From assembly GCA_902620525.1 (NCBI GenBank), contig CACNIK010000003.1, forward strand, positions 87,131 through 151,130: 64,000 bases of DNA. The letters run 5' to 3'. The position numbers were made by a program, and so were the translations under genes. Below, one piece after another: positions 35,567 to 44,860 of the stretch; positions within the stretch are counted from its first letter, which is position 1, and every line of letters starts with the position of its first letter. Origin of the DNA: an uncultured Pelagibacteraceae bacterium (GTDB lineage Bacteria; Pseudomonadota; Alphaproteobacteria; Pelagibacterales; Pelagibacteraceae). The notes under the pieces were generated by a model. The model made no database searches and was not told the origin of the DNA. It saw only the letters and a list, made by a program, of their open reading frames with translations.

Positions 35567-36510
35567 TGTCTATAGATAAAGATTATTTTAATAAATTTGT
35601 AAGAACTACTGAAAAAGCTGCGATAGGTGCATTTCCCTTTATAGGTAAAGAAAATAAAAATGCAGCAGACAAGGGTTCTGTTGACATGATGAGAAACGAA
35701 CTTAATTTAATAGATATGAAAGGTGAGGTAGTAATTGGTGAAGGTGAAATGGATGAAGCACCAATGCTATATATAGGAGAAAAAGTTGGAACAAAAAATG
35801 GTTTGGAGCTTGATATTGCCTTAGATCCGCTTGAAGGAACTAATTTTGTTGCTAAAAATTTACCTAATGCATTTTCAATGTTAGCAGTTTGTGAAAAGGG
35901 GAATTTATTCTCAGCTCCAGATACTTATATGGAAAAGATAGCAGTTGGTCCAAATCTTCCTAAGAATCTTTTAGATCTAGACAATAGTGTTGAAAAAAAT
36001 ATTAAACTTTTATCTGAAGCAAAAAAAAAGAAGGTTGATAAGATCACTGCCTGTGTCTTAAAAAGACCAAGACACGATAAAATTATTAAAAGCTTAGAAA
36101 ACTTAAATGTAAACATAAAATTTATATCTGATGGTGATGTATTAGGCGCAATATCTGTTGCTGATCCTAATACAAACGTCGATATTTATTTAGGTATTGG
36201 TGGAGGACCTGAGGGAGTTCTAGCAGCCGCCGCATTATCATGTATGGATGGACAAATACAAACAAGATTAGTTTTAGATGATCAAGAACTTAGAAGAGCA
36301 AAAAAATTAGGCATTAAAGATGAGAAGAAAAAATATAATATAGACGACATGATAAAAGGGGATGTTATATTTTGTGCTTCAGCGATTACTAACGGCGATA
36401 TTGTTGATGGAATTAAGGATTTGGGGGATAAGTATGAAGTATCTACGTTTGCTTTACATAAAGATTTTAAAATCCTCAAAAAAGTCAAAAATTTTCATCC
36501 AAAAAAATGA
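35566..36510 (+). CDS. glpX: Fructose-1,6-bisphosphatase class II
   Basis: GlpX removes the 1-phosphate from fructose 1,6-bisphosphate in gluconeogenesis. The 314 residues show KGSVDMMRNELNLIDMKGEVVIGEGEMDEAPMLY split over the first 70 residues, then the metal site ALDPLEGTNFVAKN and YLGIGGGPEGVLAAAALSCM. This is the lithium-insensitive class II type. It overlaps hom by 1 bp and recJ by 4 bp. Confidence 0.95.
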   Translation: MSIDKDYFNKFVRTTEKAAIGAFPFIGKENKNAADKGSVDMMRNELNLIDMKGEVVIGEGEMDEAPMLYIGEKVGTKNGLELDIALDPLEGTNFVAKNLPNAFSMLAVCEKGNLFSAPDTYMEKIAVGPNLPKNLLDLDNSVEKNIKLLSEAKKKKVDKITACVLKRPRHDKIIKSLENLNVNIKFISDGDVLGAISVADPNTNVDIYLGIGGGPEGVLAAAALSCMDGQIQTRLVLDDQELRRAKKLGIKDEKKKYNIDDMIKGDVIFCASAITNGDIVDGIKDLGDKYEVSTFALHKDFKILKKVKNFHPKK

Positions 36511-38291
36511 ATGAATTATCACTATCAGGGAAAAATTGGAGATATAAAATATTTGATTCAACTTATGTTGAATATTTAAAGGAAAATTTTTTTTTAGATG
36601 AAATTACAGCAAAACTTCTATCAATTAGAAATATAAAAAAAGATTCTATTAAATCTTTTTTAGAACCATCGATTAAAAATCATGTACCGAATCCTAACAC
36701 TTTAAGGGATATGGAAAAAACAACACTAAGATTATTAAAGGCAATTAATGAAAACGAGCGGATTGGAATATTTGGTGATTATGATGTTGATGGTGCGAGT
36801 TCTACAGCTATAATTGGAAATTATTTCAAAACAATAAAACAAGATTTTGAAATATATATTCCAGATAGAAGGTCTGAAGGATATGGTCCATCAATAAGAA
36901 GTTTTCAAAATTTAATTAATAAAAAAGTCGATCTAATAATAACTGTTGATTGTGGAACAATGTCATTTGATGCAATTGATTTTGCAAATGAAAATAAAGT
37001 TGATGTTATTGTGTTAGATCACCACCAATCTGAATTAAATTTACCCAAAGCACACTCTATAATTAATCCAAATAGATTTGATGACGAGTCAAAACTTAAT
37101 TATTTATGTGCTGCAGGTGTGTGCTTTATGACTTTAATTGCAATAAATTCCGCTTTAAGAAAACAAGGATGGTTTTTAGAAAAAAAAATTAAGGAACCAA
37201 ATTTATTAGATTTTTTAGATTTAGTTTCATTGGGAACGGTTTGTGATGTAGTTCCTTTAATTGGGCTAAATAGAGCCATTGTAAAACAAGGTCTTAAAGT
37301 AATTAATTCTAAAAAAAATTTAGGTTTAAAGACATTGATTGATTTGTGTAAAATTGAAACAAAAGCCTCAACTTATCATTTAGGTTATATAATTGGACCT
37401 AGAATTAATGCTGGAGGTAGAGTTGGAAAATGTTCACATGGTGCTAATTTGTTACTTAACAAAAATCCAAAAGAGAGTTTTCAAATAGCTACTGAGTTAG
37501 AGCAATTTAATTTAGATAGAAAAAAACTTGAAACAGATCTTCTTAATGTAGTTTTGAATACGGTTAATGATGATATTAACGATCCGGTTCTAGTTTTATA
37601 CGGAAAAAACTGGCATGAAGGTGTAATTGGTATTATTGCTTCACGTATTAAAGATAAATTTAATAAACCAACTATAATAATTTCTTTAAAAGATAATATT
37701 GGTAAAGCTTCTGCTAGATCAGTTTTAGGTTTTGATATTGGAGCAGTTATTTTGGCCGCAATACAAAATAAAATCTTAATGAAAGGAGGTGGACATAAAA
37801 TGGCAGGCGGCTTTTCAATTGAAGAGAATAAAATTAAAAAGTTCAAAGATTTCATAACTAAAATGTTTAATAAAAAAAATAATAAGAGGTCAGGAAAAAA
37901 TGAAATTTATTTAGATAGCTTAATCTCTGCTTCAGCACTTAATTTTGATTTTTATAAAAAAGTTGAAAAATTGTCACCTTTTGGAGCTGGTAATCCTGAG
38001 CCAAAATTTATTATAGAAAACGTTAAAGTTTTAAAATCATTAATTGTCGGTCAAAATCATGTTAAGTCAATTTTATTATCAAAAGATGGTTCAACAATTA
38101 AAACTATCACTTTTAACTCTTATGATACTGATCTTGGTCAATTTTTGCTTAATAATAAGAAAAATACCTTCAACATTGTGGGAAAATTGAGTTTGAATGA
38201 ATGGAGGGGTGAAAAAAATGTAGAGTTTATTATCGATGATATTTCTGTTAATAAGACTCACAAAAAAAAGGTCCCATCGTCTATCGGTTAG
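36507..38291 (+). CDS. recJ: Single-stranded-DNA exonuclease RecJ
   Basis: RecJ digests single-stranded DNA 5' to 3' in recombination and mismatch repair. The 594 residues include the DHH motifs GIFGDYDVDGASSTAI, TVDCGTMSFDAI and VLDHHQSELNLP. Then come SLGTVCDVVPL, GPRINAGGRVG, the DHHA1 motif KGGGHKMAGGFSIE and a C-terminal OB-like domain with SPFGAGNPEP. The last seven codons and the stop lie inside the tRNA-Glu gene on the same strand, so the mRNA end and the tRNA 5' half share 22 bases. Confidence 0.96.
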   Translation: MNELSLSGKNWRYKIFDSTYVEYLKENFFLDEITAKLLSIRNIKKDSIKSFLEPSIKNHVPNPNTLRDMEKTTLRLLKAINENERIGIFGDYDVDGASSTAIIGNYFKTIKQDFEIYIPDRRSEGYGPSIRSFQNLINKKVDLIITVDCGTMSFDAIDFANENKVDVIVLDHHQSELNLPKAHSIINPNRFDDESKLNYLCAAGVCFMTLIAINSALRKQGWFLEKKIKEPNLLDFLDLVSLGTVCDVVPLIGLNRAIVKQGLKVINSKKNLGLKTLIDLCKIETKASTYHLGYIIGPRINAGGRVGKCSHGANLLLNKNPKESFQIATELEQFNLDRKKLETDLLNVVLNTVNDDINDPVLVLYGKNWHEGVIGIIASRIKDKFNKPTIIISLKDNIGKASARSVLGFDIGAVILAAIQNKILMKGGGHKMAGGFSIEENKIKKFKDFITKMFNKKNNKRSGKNEIYLDSLISASALNFDFYKKVEKLSPFGAGNPEPKFIIENVKVLKSLIVGQNHVKSILLSKDGSTIKTITFNSYDTDLGQFLLNNKKNTFNIVGKLSLNEWRGEKNVEFIIDDISVNKTHKKKVPSSIG

Positions 38292-38344
38292 GACACATGG
38301 TTTTCATCCATGAAAGAGGGGTTCGATTCCCCTTGGGACCGCCA
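38270..38344 (+). tRNA. tRNA-Glu (TTC)
   Basis: Acceptor GGTCCCA pairs with TGGGACC. The anticodon stem CATGG/CCATG holds the loop TTTTCAT with anticodon TTC for GAA/GAG. The T arm GGGG-TTCGATT-CCCC is intact and CCA is encoded at 38342-38344. Its first 22 bases are also the 3' end of recJ. It marks the left border of the accessory region. Confidence 0.96.
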
Positions 38345-38377
38345 TAATTTGAAAACTATTCTTTGGTACTTAAAACT

Positions 38378-39817
38378 ATGTATGAGAAATTTGGACAATT
38401 TATTAACGGAAAATGGCAAAGTTCATCAAGTAATGAAACTTATGAAGTTATAAATCCTGCTACAGAAGAAGTTTTAGGAAAAGCATCAAAAGCAAATAGC
38501 AAAGATATACAATTGGCACTTAAATCTGCTGAAAAAGGGTTAGAGGTATGGAAAAATACTTCTCCATGGGAAAGATCTAAAATTTTAAGAAACATCTCAG
38601 ATTTAATTAGAAAAAAAAAAGATATTCTATCTAAGTGGTTAACTTTAGAAGTTGGAAAACCAATTTCAGAAGCACCAGGTGAAGTTGGAGGTGCTGCTGA
38701 TATTTTTGAATGGAACTCCGAGGAAACAAAAAGAATTTTTGGTGAAATTAATCAAAGTAGATTTTCAAATACTCGTATTCATGTATATTATCAACCTGTT
38801 GGAGTTGTAGCTGCTTTAGTTCCTTGGAATTTTCCAATTGTTTTAGCCTCTAGAAAAATATCAACCGCTTTAGCCGCTGGATGTTCTGTTATTGTCAAAC
38901 CAGATGTAATAACACCAGGCAGTGTTATGCAACTTATTGATATTTGTTATGAAGCTGGTGTACCTCCGGGTGTAATAAATTTATTATCTGGGGACCCTGC
39001 GGATATTTCTTCTGAATTAATAAAATCAAATATTATAAAAAAGATATCCATTACTGGTTCAACTAGAGTTGGAAAATTAATTTTAAAACAAGCGGCAGAT
39101 AAAGTTCAAAGAGTTACAATGGAACTAAGTGGCCATTCACCATTTATAGTATTTGATGATGTAGATTTAAATTCAGTTACTGATATGGCAATTTCAGCTA
39201 AATTTAGAAATAATGGTCAAGTGTGTATTTCTCCAAGTAGATTCTATATTCATGAAACTAAAAAAAATGACTTTACAAATTTAATGATTAAAAAAACAAA
39301 AAAACTTAAAATTGGCAATGGCATGGATAAAAATGTTTCACTAGGTCCTATGACCACAAAACAGCGATTAGATGGAATTGAGAAATTAGTGGAGAAAACA
39401 AAAAAAGAAGGTGCCAACGTATTACTAGGTGGAAGAAGACCACAAGGATTTAATAAAGGTTTTTTTTATGAACCAACAATATTTGATAATGTAAAAGATA
39501 ACTTTACGATTATGAAGGAAGAGCCGTTTGGCCCACTTGTTCCTATTCTTTCATTCAAAGATTTTGACGAAGTTATCAATAGAGCAAATAATAACGATTT
39601 GGGGTTGTGCAGTTACATATATACAAATAATTTAGAAAAAGCCCATAAAGCATCAGAGTTAATGGAAACAGGTTGCGTTGCTGTTAACACTCCTGTTGTG
39701 GCAGTAGCAGAAGCTCCTTTTGGGGGTATTAAACAGACTGGATACGGCAGAGAAGGGGGCTCCATGGCGATAAAGGATTATTTAAATATTAAATATACTC
39801 ATCTTGGCATTAAATAA
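38378..39817 (+). CDS. NAD(P)-dependent aldehyde dehydrogenase
   Basis: This is a roughly 480-residue ALDH-superfamily enzyme that oxidises an aldehyde to the acid. It shows ALVPWNFPIVLASRKISTALAAGC, ITGSTRVGKLI, the general-base Glu in MELSGHSPF, the nucleophile Cys in NNGQVCISPSRFYI and the ending APFGGIKQTGYGREGGS. The overall pattern is nearest to succinate-semialdehyde/betaine-aldehyde types, but the substrate is not settled. I place the start at ATG 38378, which gives MYEKFGQFINGKWQ; a TTG at 38363 would add five residues. It lies 33 bp after tRNA-Glu. Confidence 0.88.
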   Translation: MYEKFGQFINGKWQSSSSNETYEVINPATEEVLGKASKANSKDIQLALKSAEKGLEVWKNTSPWERSKILRNISDLIRKKKDILSKWLTLEVGKPISEAPGEVGGAADIFEWNSEETKRIFGEINQSRFSNTRIHVYYQPVGVVAALVPWNFPIVLASRKISTALAAGCSVIVKPDVITPGSVMQLIDICYEAGVPPGVINLLSGDPADISSELIKSNIIKKISITGSTRVGKLILKQAADKVQRVTMELSGHSPFIVFDDVDLNSVTDMAISAKFRNNGQVCISPSRFYIHETKKNDFTNLMIKKTKKLKIGNGMDKNVSLGPMTTKQRLDGIEKLVEKTKKEGANVLLGGRRPQGFNKGFFYEPTIFDNVKDNFTIMKEEPFGPLVPILSFKDFDEVINRANNNDLGLCSYIYTNNLEKAHKASELMETGCVAVNTPVVAVAEAPFGGIKQTGYGREGGSMAIKDYLNIKYTHLGIK

Positions 39818-39823
39818 AAAAGT

Positions 39824-40072
39824 ATGAGCTACTATGTATATATGCTCAAATCCACAAATAAAAATAGCTTAACTTATGTAGGTTATACAAAAAATTTACA
39901 AAATAGAATCAGGCTACATAATATTGGAAAAGGAGCTAAGTTTACCAGAGGTCGTAAATGGAAGTTAATATATAAAGAAAAATATAAGACAAAAAGTAAA
40001 GCAATTTCGAGAGAATATTATATAAAGAAGAATAGGTTAATTAGAAATAAGATTAAAAAGTTGTATAAATGA
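39824..40072 (+). CDS. GIY-YIG domain protein (UPF0213/Slx1-like)
   Basis: The 82-residue single-domain GIY-YIG protein contains YYVYMLKSTNKN, TYVGYTKNLQNRIRLHNIGKGAKFTRGRKW and a Glu in REYYIKK, the expected catalytic set in order. Such stand-alone domains are common in bacteria; a structure-specific nuclease role is assumed from the family and is not proven. It starts 6 bp after the aldehyde dehydrogenase and overlaps the next gene by 4 bp. Confidence 0.88.
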   Translation: MSYYVYMLKSTNKNSLTYVGYTKNLQNRIRLHNIGKGAKFTRGRKWKLIYKEKYKTKSKAISREYYIKKNRLIRNKIKKLYK

Positions 40073-42198
40073 AAATTTCAATTTTACTACCGTATAAAGA
40101 AAATTTTTCACCAAGTTATCCTGGTGCTGTTTCATTGTTTGTTAAAGATACTGCTGCTTTAAGCAAATATAAAAAAAATTTAATTGTTTATGGAAATACT
40201 AATTATAAAAAAAAGTTCCCTATAAAATATAGCAATATACCATTATCAAACTTCAGATTTAAGAGTAAAAGCAAACAATATGTAGAAAAATTTATATTAA
40301 ATGAAAAAGAAAATCCATCTGATTTAATTGAAGTTCATAATAGACCTAACTATTTATCTGAAATTGTTAATTCTTTAGGTAAGAAAAATCTTGTTTTATA
40401 CTTCCACAATGATCCACTAACTATGTCGGGATCAAAATCAATAACTGAAAGAAAAAATTTGTTAAAAATTTGTTATAAAATAATTTTTAATAGTAATTGG
40501 TCAAAAAAAAGATTTTTAGAAGGTATGCAAAATAAGTTTGTTAATAGTGAGAAATTATTGGTAGTTTTTCAATCTGCTAAGAAAATAAATATAATTCCAA
40601 AAAACAAAAGAAAAGAAATAACGTTTGTTGGAAAATTAAATAAATCAAAGGGATATGATATATTTGGTAAGGCAGTTTTAAAAATATTAAAAAAATATCC
40701 AGATTGGAAAGCAAACGTTGCTGGAGATGAACAAAGAGATAAAATAGAGTTTTATCATAAAAATTTGAGAAATTATGGTTTCATTCCGCACAAAAAAGTT
40801 ATCGATATATATAAAAAAACAAGTATCGCTGTTGTTTGTTCAAGATGGGAAGAACCTTTTGGAAGGACGAGTTTAGAAGCTTCATCAGCTGGCTGTGCTG
40901 TAATTATAAGTAACAGAGGTGGTTTACCCGAAACAATTACAAATGGACTAATATTAAAGGAACTTAATGTAAGTTCTTTATACAAAAATATTGATTTTTT
41001 AATCAAAAATAAAGTAAGAAGATTAGAATTACAAAAAAAATCAATTAGTAATTTTTATCTAACTCATAAATTTGTTTCTTCACTAATGGATAACTATCGT
41101 GATGAAAAATTTAAATATTTAAAATTATTTAATGTGAAGAAAAATGTTTCTTTAAGAATTCTTCATGTAACTAATTTTAATGAAAGACACGATGGAAGAT
41201 TATTTTTTAATACAGGCAGAAGAATAAATAATGGTCTAATAAGACTTGGACATAGCATTCTAGAATTTAGTGATAGAGATATTCAAAAATATTACAAAAA
41301 TTACAGAGATTTATCTGGCTCTAAAAGTTTAAATAATAAATTAAAAAAAACCTGTTACAACTTTAAGCCTGATGTAATTATATTTGGTCATGCAGATCTT
41401 GTTTCTCCAGAAACATTAGGTGAATTAAAAGATGATTATCCAAACCTTAAAATGTCCCAATGGTTTCTCGATCCGCTAAATAAAAATGGACCAGATTTTC
41501 AAAGAAATAAAAGTCGTATTTTAGATAAATCAGATTTTATGGAAGCAAATTTTTTAACTACTAGTCCAGATGTTTTAAATTTTTTATCAAAAAAAACTAG
41601 AAATTATTTTATTCCAAATCCATCCGACAGTTCCTTTGAAACCTTAAAAAATTACAACAAAAATTGTAACATGGATGTTTTTTTTGCTCTAAGTCACGGA
41701 GTTCATAGAGGAACTTTAAAATCAGGTAAATTTGACGACAGGGCTTTATTTGTAAGAAGACTTATAGACAAAACTAAAAATGTTAAATTTGATGTTTATG
41801 GTATTGATAAAGTACAACCTATTTGGGCTGATCATTATTTTAAAACTATATCAAATTCAAAAATGGGTTTAAACTTAAGCAGGGGAGAGCCAATAAAATA
41901 TTATTCTAGTGATAGGATTACGCAAATAATTGGCAATGGATTAGTAACTTTAATTGATGAGAGAACCGGTTATCAAGATTTTTTTGAAAAAGATGAAATG
42001 GTTTTTTATAAAAATTTAAATGACTTATCTGAGAAGATAAGCAAAATATCCCAAGATGAAAGGTTAAGAAAAAAGATAGGAAAAAAAGGTAGGAATAAAT
42101 ATCTAAAATATTTTAATTCTACATTAGTAGCTGATTTTATAATAAATAAAACTTTTGACGTTAAAAGTAAAAACAAACATATATGGCATAATGAATGA
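40069..42198 (+). CDS. Two-domain glycosyltransferase (GT4-like plus second GT domain)
   Basis: The 709-residue cytoplasmic protein is made of two glycosyltransferase-like halves. The first (about 1-345) is GT-B/GT4-like, with ITFVGKLNKSKGYDIFGKAV, and the donor region VVCSRWEEPFGRTSLEASSAG followed by CAVIISNRGGLPE. The second (about 360-700) begins LRILHVTNFNERHDGRLFFN and ends with ISNSKMGLNLSRGEPIKYY and NGLVTLIDERTGYQDFFEKDEMV, the DUF3880/GT1-2-like pattern seen in surface-glycan enzymes. The sugar and acceptor are unknown. It overlaps the GT9-like gene by 8 bp if that gene starts at 42191. Confidence 0.82.
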   Translation: MKISILLPYKENFSPSYPGAVSLFVKDTAALSKYKKNLIVYGNTNYKKKFPIKYSNIPLSNFRFKSKSKQYVEKFILNEKENPSDLIEVHNRPNYLSEIVNSLGKKNLVLYFHNDPLTMSGSKSITERKNLLKICYKIIFNSNWSKKRFLEGMQNKFVNSEKLLVVFQSAKKINIIPKNKRKEITFVGKLNKSKGYDIFGKAVLKILKKYPDWKANVAGDEQRDKIEFYHKNLRNYGFIPHKKVIDIYKKTSIAVVCSRWEEPFGRTSLEASSAGCAVIISNRGGLPETITNGLILKELNVSSLYKNIDFLIKNKVRRLELQKKSISNFYLTHKFVSSLMDNYRDEKFKYLKLFNVKKNVSLRILHVTNFNERHDGRLFFNTGRRINNGLIRLGHSILEFSDRDIQKYYKNYRDLSGSKSLNNKLKKTCYNFKPDVIIFGHADLVSPETLGELKDDYPNLKMSQWFLDPLNKNGPDFQRNKSRILDKSDFMEANFLTTSPDVLNFLSKKTRNYFIPNPSDSSFETLKNYNKNCNMDVFFALSHGVHRGTLKSGKFDDRALFVRRLIDKTKNVKFDVYGIDKVQPIWADHYFKTISNSKMGLNLSRGEPIKYYSSDRITQIIGNGLVTLIDERTGYQDFFEKDEMVFYKNLNDLSEKISKISQDERLRKKIGKKGRNKYLKYFNSTLVADFIINKTFDVKSKNKHIWHNE

Positions 42199-43204
42199 AA
42201 ATATTATCATCTTCAAAAATGATAAGATCGGTGATTTAATCCATGCCTATAACGCGATACAAAATATTATAAATAAAAATTTAAATAGGCAAATAATTAT
42301 TTTTTTATCACACTATAATTCTGAAATGAAATTTTTGTTTTTAAACAAGAATGTTAAGTTTCACATAATAACTGAAAAAACCAACTTTTTCGATAAACTT
42401 AAAATCTTATATTTTTTTACGATCACAAACATAAAAAAAACATATATTTTTAAGCCTAGCAATTTTTTATTTTTATTACCTTTATTTTTTTATTTTAAAA
42501 GAATAAAATTTTACGGTATTTGCGTAAACAATTTAAACTATTATCGTCCGTCACTATTCTTAAGAAAGTTTTTGGAAAGATTTGTAATTAACGATAGAGG
42601 AACTAAAAAAATCAGAAAATCAATTAATGATCTTCATATGAATTTAACCTTGAACGAGAATAAAACTAATTATAATTTAGCTTCTTTTAAAAAAAAAGAA
42701 TTAGGAGAGCTTAAAAAAGAATATTATTTGATTCATTTCAATAAATATAAATTTAGTACATTAGACTGGCATCTGAATGATTTTTTTAAAATAATAGAAG
42801 AGTTGGAAAATAAGACACACAAAATTTTTATTACCAATGACATAAATGATGAAGATACAAATAGTTTAATTAAAAAAATATTAGCAAATAAAAATTTACA
42901 AAATATTACTCATTTTCCAAATATAAAAGGAGAAAATTTTTTTAATCTAATTGGCAATGCTAAATTAGTTATATCTTTTCATGGTATGATAACTTCAATA
43001 GCAGCTGTACAAAATACTAAAGTATTAGATCTATTTAATTGTGATATCAAAAATAAAAAAGATTTTTACAGATATAAAAATGCCTTTCATGAATTTAAAC
43101 CAAAATTAAATAATTACGAGTTCATTATTCCAAAAAAGAATTTAGATATGTCGATTAAAAGGATTAAGAATATTATAAACAATGGAAGAAAAATTAATTA
43201 TTAG
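42191..43204 (+). CDS. GT9-like (heptosyltransferase-type) glycosyltransferase
   Basis: The 337-residue protein begins MNENIIIFKNDKIGDLIHAYNAI, resembling the start of the ADP-heptose:LPS heptosyltransferase family. Near residue 275 it has LVISFHGMITSIAAVQNTKVLDLFN in place of the family's acceptor/donor motif. The call is distant and the enzyme may use another sugar. A start at 42155 would add twelve residues not typical of the family; ATG 42191 is preferred. The gene overlaps its upstream neighbour by 8 bp and the GT11 gene by 23 bp, within a glycan cluster. Confidence 0.65.
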   Translation: MNENIIIFKNDKIGDLIHAYNAIQNIINKNLNRQIIIFLSHYNSEMKFLFLNKNVKFHIITEKTNFFDKLKILYFFTITNIKKTYIFKPSNFLFLLPLFFYFKRIKFYGICVNNLNYYRPSLFLRKFLERFVINDRGTKKIRKSINDLHMNLTLNENKTNYNLASFKKKELGELKKEYYLIHFNKYKFSTLDWHLNDFFKIIEELENKTHKIFITNDINDEDTNSLIKKILANKNLQNITHFPNIKGENFFNLIGNAKLVISFHGMITSIAAVQNTKVLDLFNCDIKNKKDFYRYKNAFHEFKPKLNNYEFIIPKKNLDMSIKRIKNIINNGRKINY

Positions 43205-44117
43205 ATTATCAAATAATTTAGGTAATCAAATGTTTATGTTTGCTGCGGGTTACGCTACATCTAAACTATTAAAAAGAAAGTTTTATTTTGATAATTTATC
43301 CTCTTATAAGTCTAGAAAAAATATTTATACTTACGCCTTAGATGGTTTTGAAATACCAGATGACATTATTTCCTCTAAAGATAATTTTACGAATATAAGT
43401 GGATATTTTAGAAGAAAAATTACAAAAAAGATTGATCCTTTTTTCAAAAAAAAATCCTTTATATTAGAAAAATATCAGCAAAATAAAGAAACTGAATTTA
43501 ATATAATTAATACAAATCAGTCTTACAAAGATACTTTATATATGGAAGGTTATTTTGAATCGGAAAAGTATTTTTCGAAATATAAAAAAGATTTGTTAAA
43601 TATATTCACTCCTAAAAAAAAACTTGAATTTCAAAAAAATAAATACTTTGATGACATTGTTAATAATGAGTCAGTTTCTCTTTGTCTTAGACAAAATAGA
43701 TTTACTGAAAAATTTAGAAATATTACAAATTTAGATCGAAATAAGTCGAAAATTTTTTTAGATGAACAGGTCTCATTTATATTTAATGCAATAGAGTATT
43801 TTAAAAAGAAGCTTAAATCACCATCATTTTATTTATGGAGTAACAATTTTGAAAATCTTAAAGATGTCTTTAAAAATTATAATGTAAAATTTGTAGATAA
43901 TTCAAATATATTAGACCAAGTAGAAAAAATGCATTTAGATCTTTACTTAATGACAAAATGTAAACATTATGCTGTTATTCCTTCAGCTTTTAATTGGTGG
44001 GGAACATGGTTATCAAAAAATATTGATAAAATTGTTGTTAGACCCAAATCAAATTTTTTTACGTTTCTTAATGTTAAAAATAAGGATTACTGGCCTGAAG
44101 ATTGGATTAGCTTGTGA
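43182..44117 (+). CDS. GT11 family (alpha-1,2-fucosyltransferase-like) glycosyltransferase
   Basis: The 311 residues start with LIIRLSNNLGNQMFMFAAGYA, the hallmark of family 11, and include VSLCLRQNRF at the place of the HxRRGD-like donor motif, with Gln where the family has Arg-Gly. The later motif AVIPSAFNWWGTWLSKN and the ending KDYWPEDWI are also family features. Known members add fucose or similar sugars to surface glycans; the sugar here is unknown. The end overlaps the convergent FkbM gene by 31 bp. Confidence 0.82.
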   Translation: MEEKLIIRLSNNLGNQMFMFAAGYATSKLLKRKFYFDNLSSYKSRKNIYTYALDGFEIPDDIISSKDNFTNISGYFRRKITKKIDPFFKKKSFILEKYQQNKETEFNIINTNQSYKDTLYMEGYFESEKYFSKYKKDLLNIFTPKKKLEFQKNKYFDDIVNNESVSLCLRQNRFTEKFRNITNLDRNKSKIFLDEQVSFIFNAIEYFKKKLKSPSFYLWSNNFENLKDVFKNYNVKFVDNSNILDQVEKMHLDLYLMTKCKHYAVIPSAFNWWGTWLSKNIDKIVVRPKSNFFTFLNVKNKDYWPEDWISL

Positions 44118-44860
44118 TCTAATGGTAGAAAAAAAAAATTGTTTTCTTTCTTTAAGTCTCTCACTTTGTCTATCTCAATTAAATCATTCTCTTTTGAAAT
44201 AAATCCTTTATAACCAATTAATTTTATAAAATTTATAGTTTCTGTTATTGGAATTTTCGTATGTCTTTCCTCAATTTCCACAAGTAGAACTGGCTTATTA
44301 TTTTTTATAGTTTCTATTCCTCCTTGTAGTACATTTCTTTCATGTCCTTCGACATCAATTTTTATAAGTCCAATTTTATTCCCTATTTCTATATCATCTA
44401 ATTTTTTCATTTTAATTGGTACTTTTTTATAATTATCAATCTTATTATTTGGGTGCATAGTTGCTGCTCCTAATTTGAATAATTCTTCGATGTTGTCCTT
44501 GAAAATTGATTTTGTTCTTAAAGGCAGCTTGAGTTCTGTTACGCCGTTTTCATTTGATAACGCTAGATTATATAATTTTACATTTGAAATTATTTTAATT
44601 AAATTATTTTTTAAATAGGGAAAGAGAAGGGGATTAGGCTCAAATGAATGTATATTTTTAAAATTCTGAGATAATTTATATGAATATACACCTCTGTAAA
44701 CACCAACATCTAAAGCGTCTTTAGATTTATCTGCTAATTTGTCTATAATTAAAAGCTCTTTTTCATAACCTTTATTAATAGCTCTTTTTAATCTCTTCTT
44801 TAATAAGTAACTCTCAGAAAAAAATACTTTTTTAAATAAGAACTCTAAATCTTTAATCAT
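44087..44860 (-). CDS. FkbM family SAM-dependent methyltransferase
   Basis: The 257 residues show SAM-binding DALDVGVYRGVYSYKLSQ, the acidic IHSFEPNPLLFPYL and the FkbM signature LIKIDVEGHERNVLQGG, then KPVLLVEIEERH. FkbM enzymes O-methylate sugars or polyketides, so with three glycosyltransferases beside it a glycan methylation role is likely. It lies on the minus strand, 4 bp overlapping the recombinase gene upstream and 31 bp overlapping the GT11 gene. Confidence 0.88.
   Translation of the reverse strand: MIKDLEFLFKKVFFSESYLLKKRLKRAINKGYEKELLIIDKLADKSKDALDVGVYRGVYSYKLSQNFKNIHSFEPNPLLFPYLKNNLIKIISNVKLYNLALSNENGVTELKLPLRTKSIFKDNIEELFKLGAATMHPNNKIDNYKKVPIKMKKLDDIEIGNKIGLIKIDVEGHERNVLQGGIETIKNNKPVLLVEIEERHTKIPITETINFIKLIGYKGFISKENDLIEIDKVRDLKKENNFFFLPLDHKLIQSSGQ

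Noticed and set aside
38320..38344. tRNA-Glu 3' end as an integrase attachment site
   Set aside because: No second copy of the tRNA 3' sequence was found between 38345 and 47100, so integration there is not supported.
43969..44202. A 77-residue + strand frame ending in a Leu/Ser-rich tail
   Set aside because: It is a shadow of the GT11 gene end and the antisense of the FkbM gene; the repeats come from the low-complexity A/T sequence.
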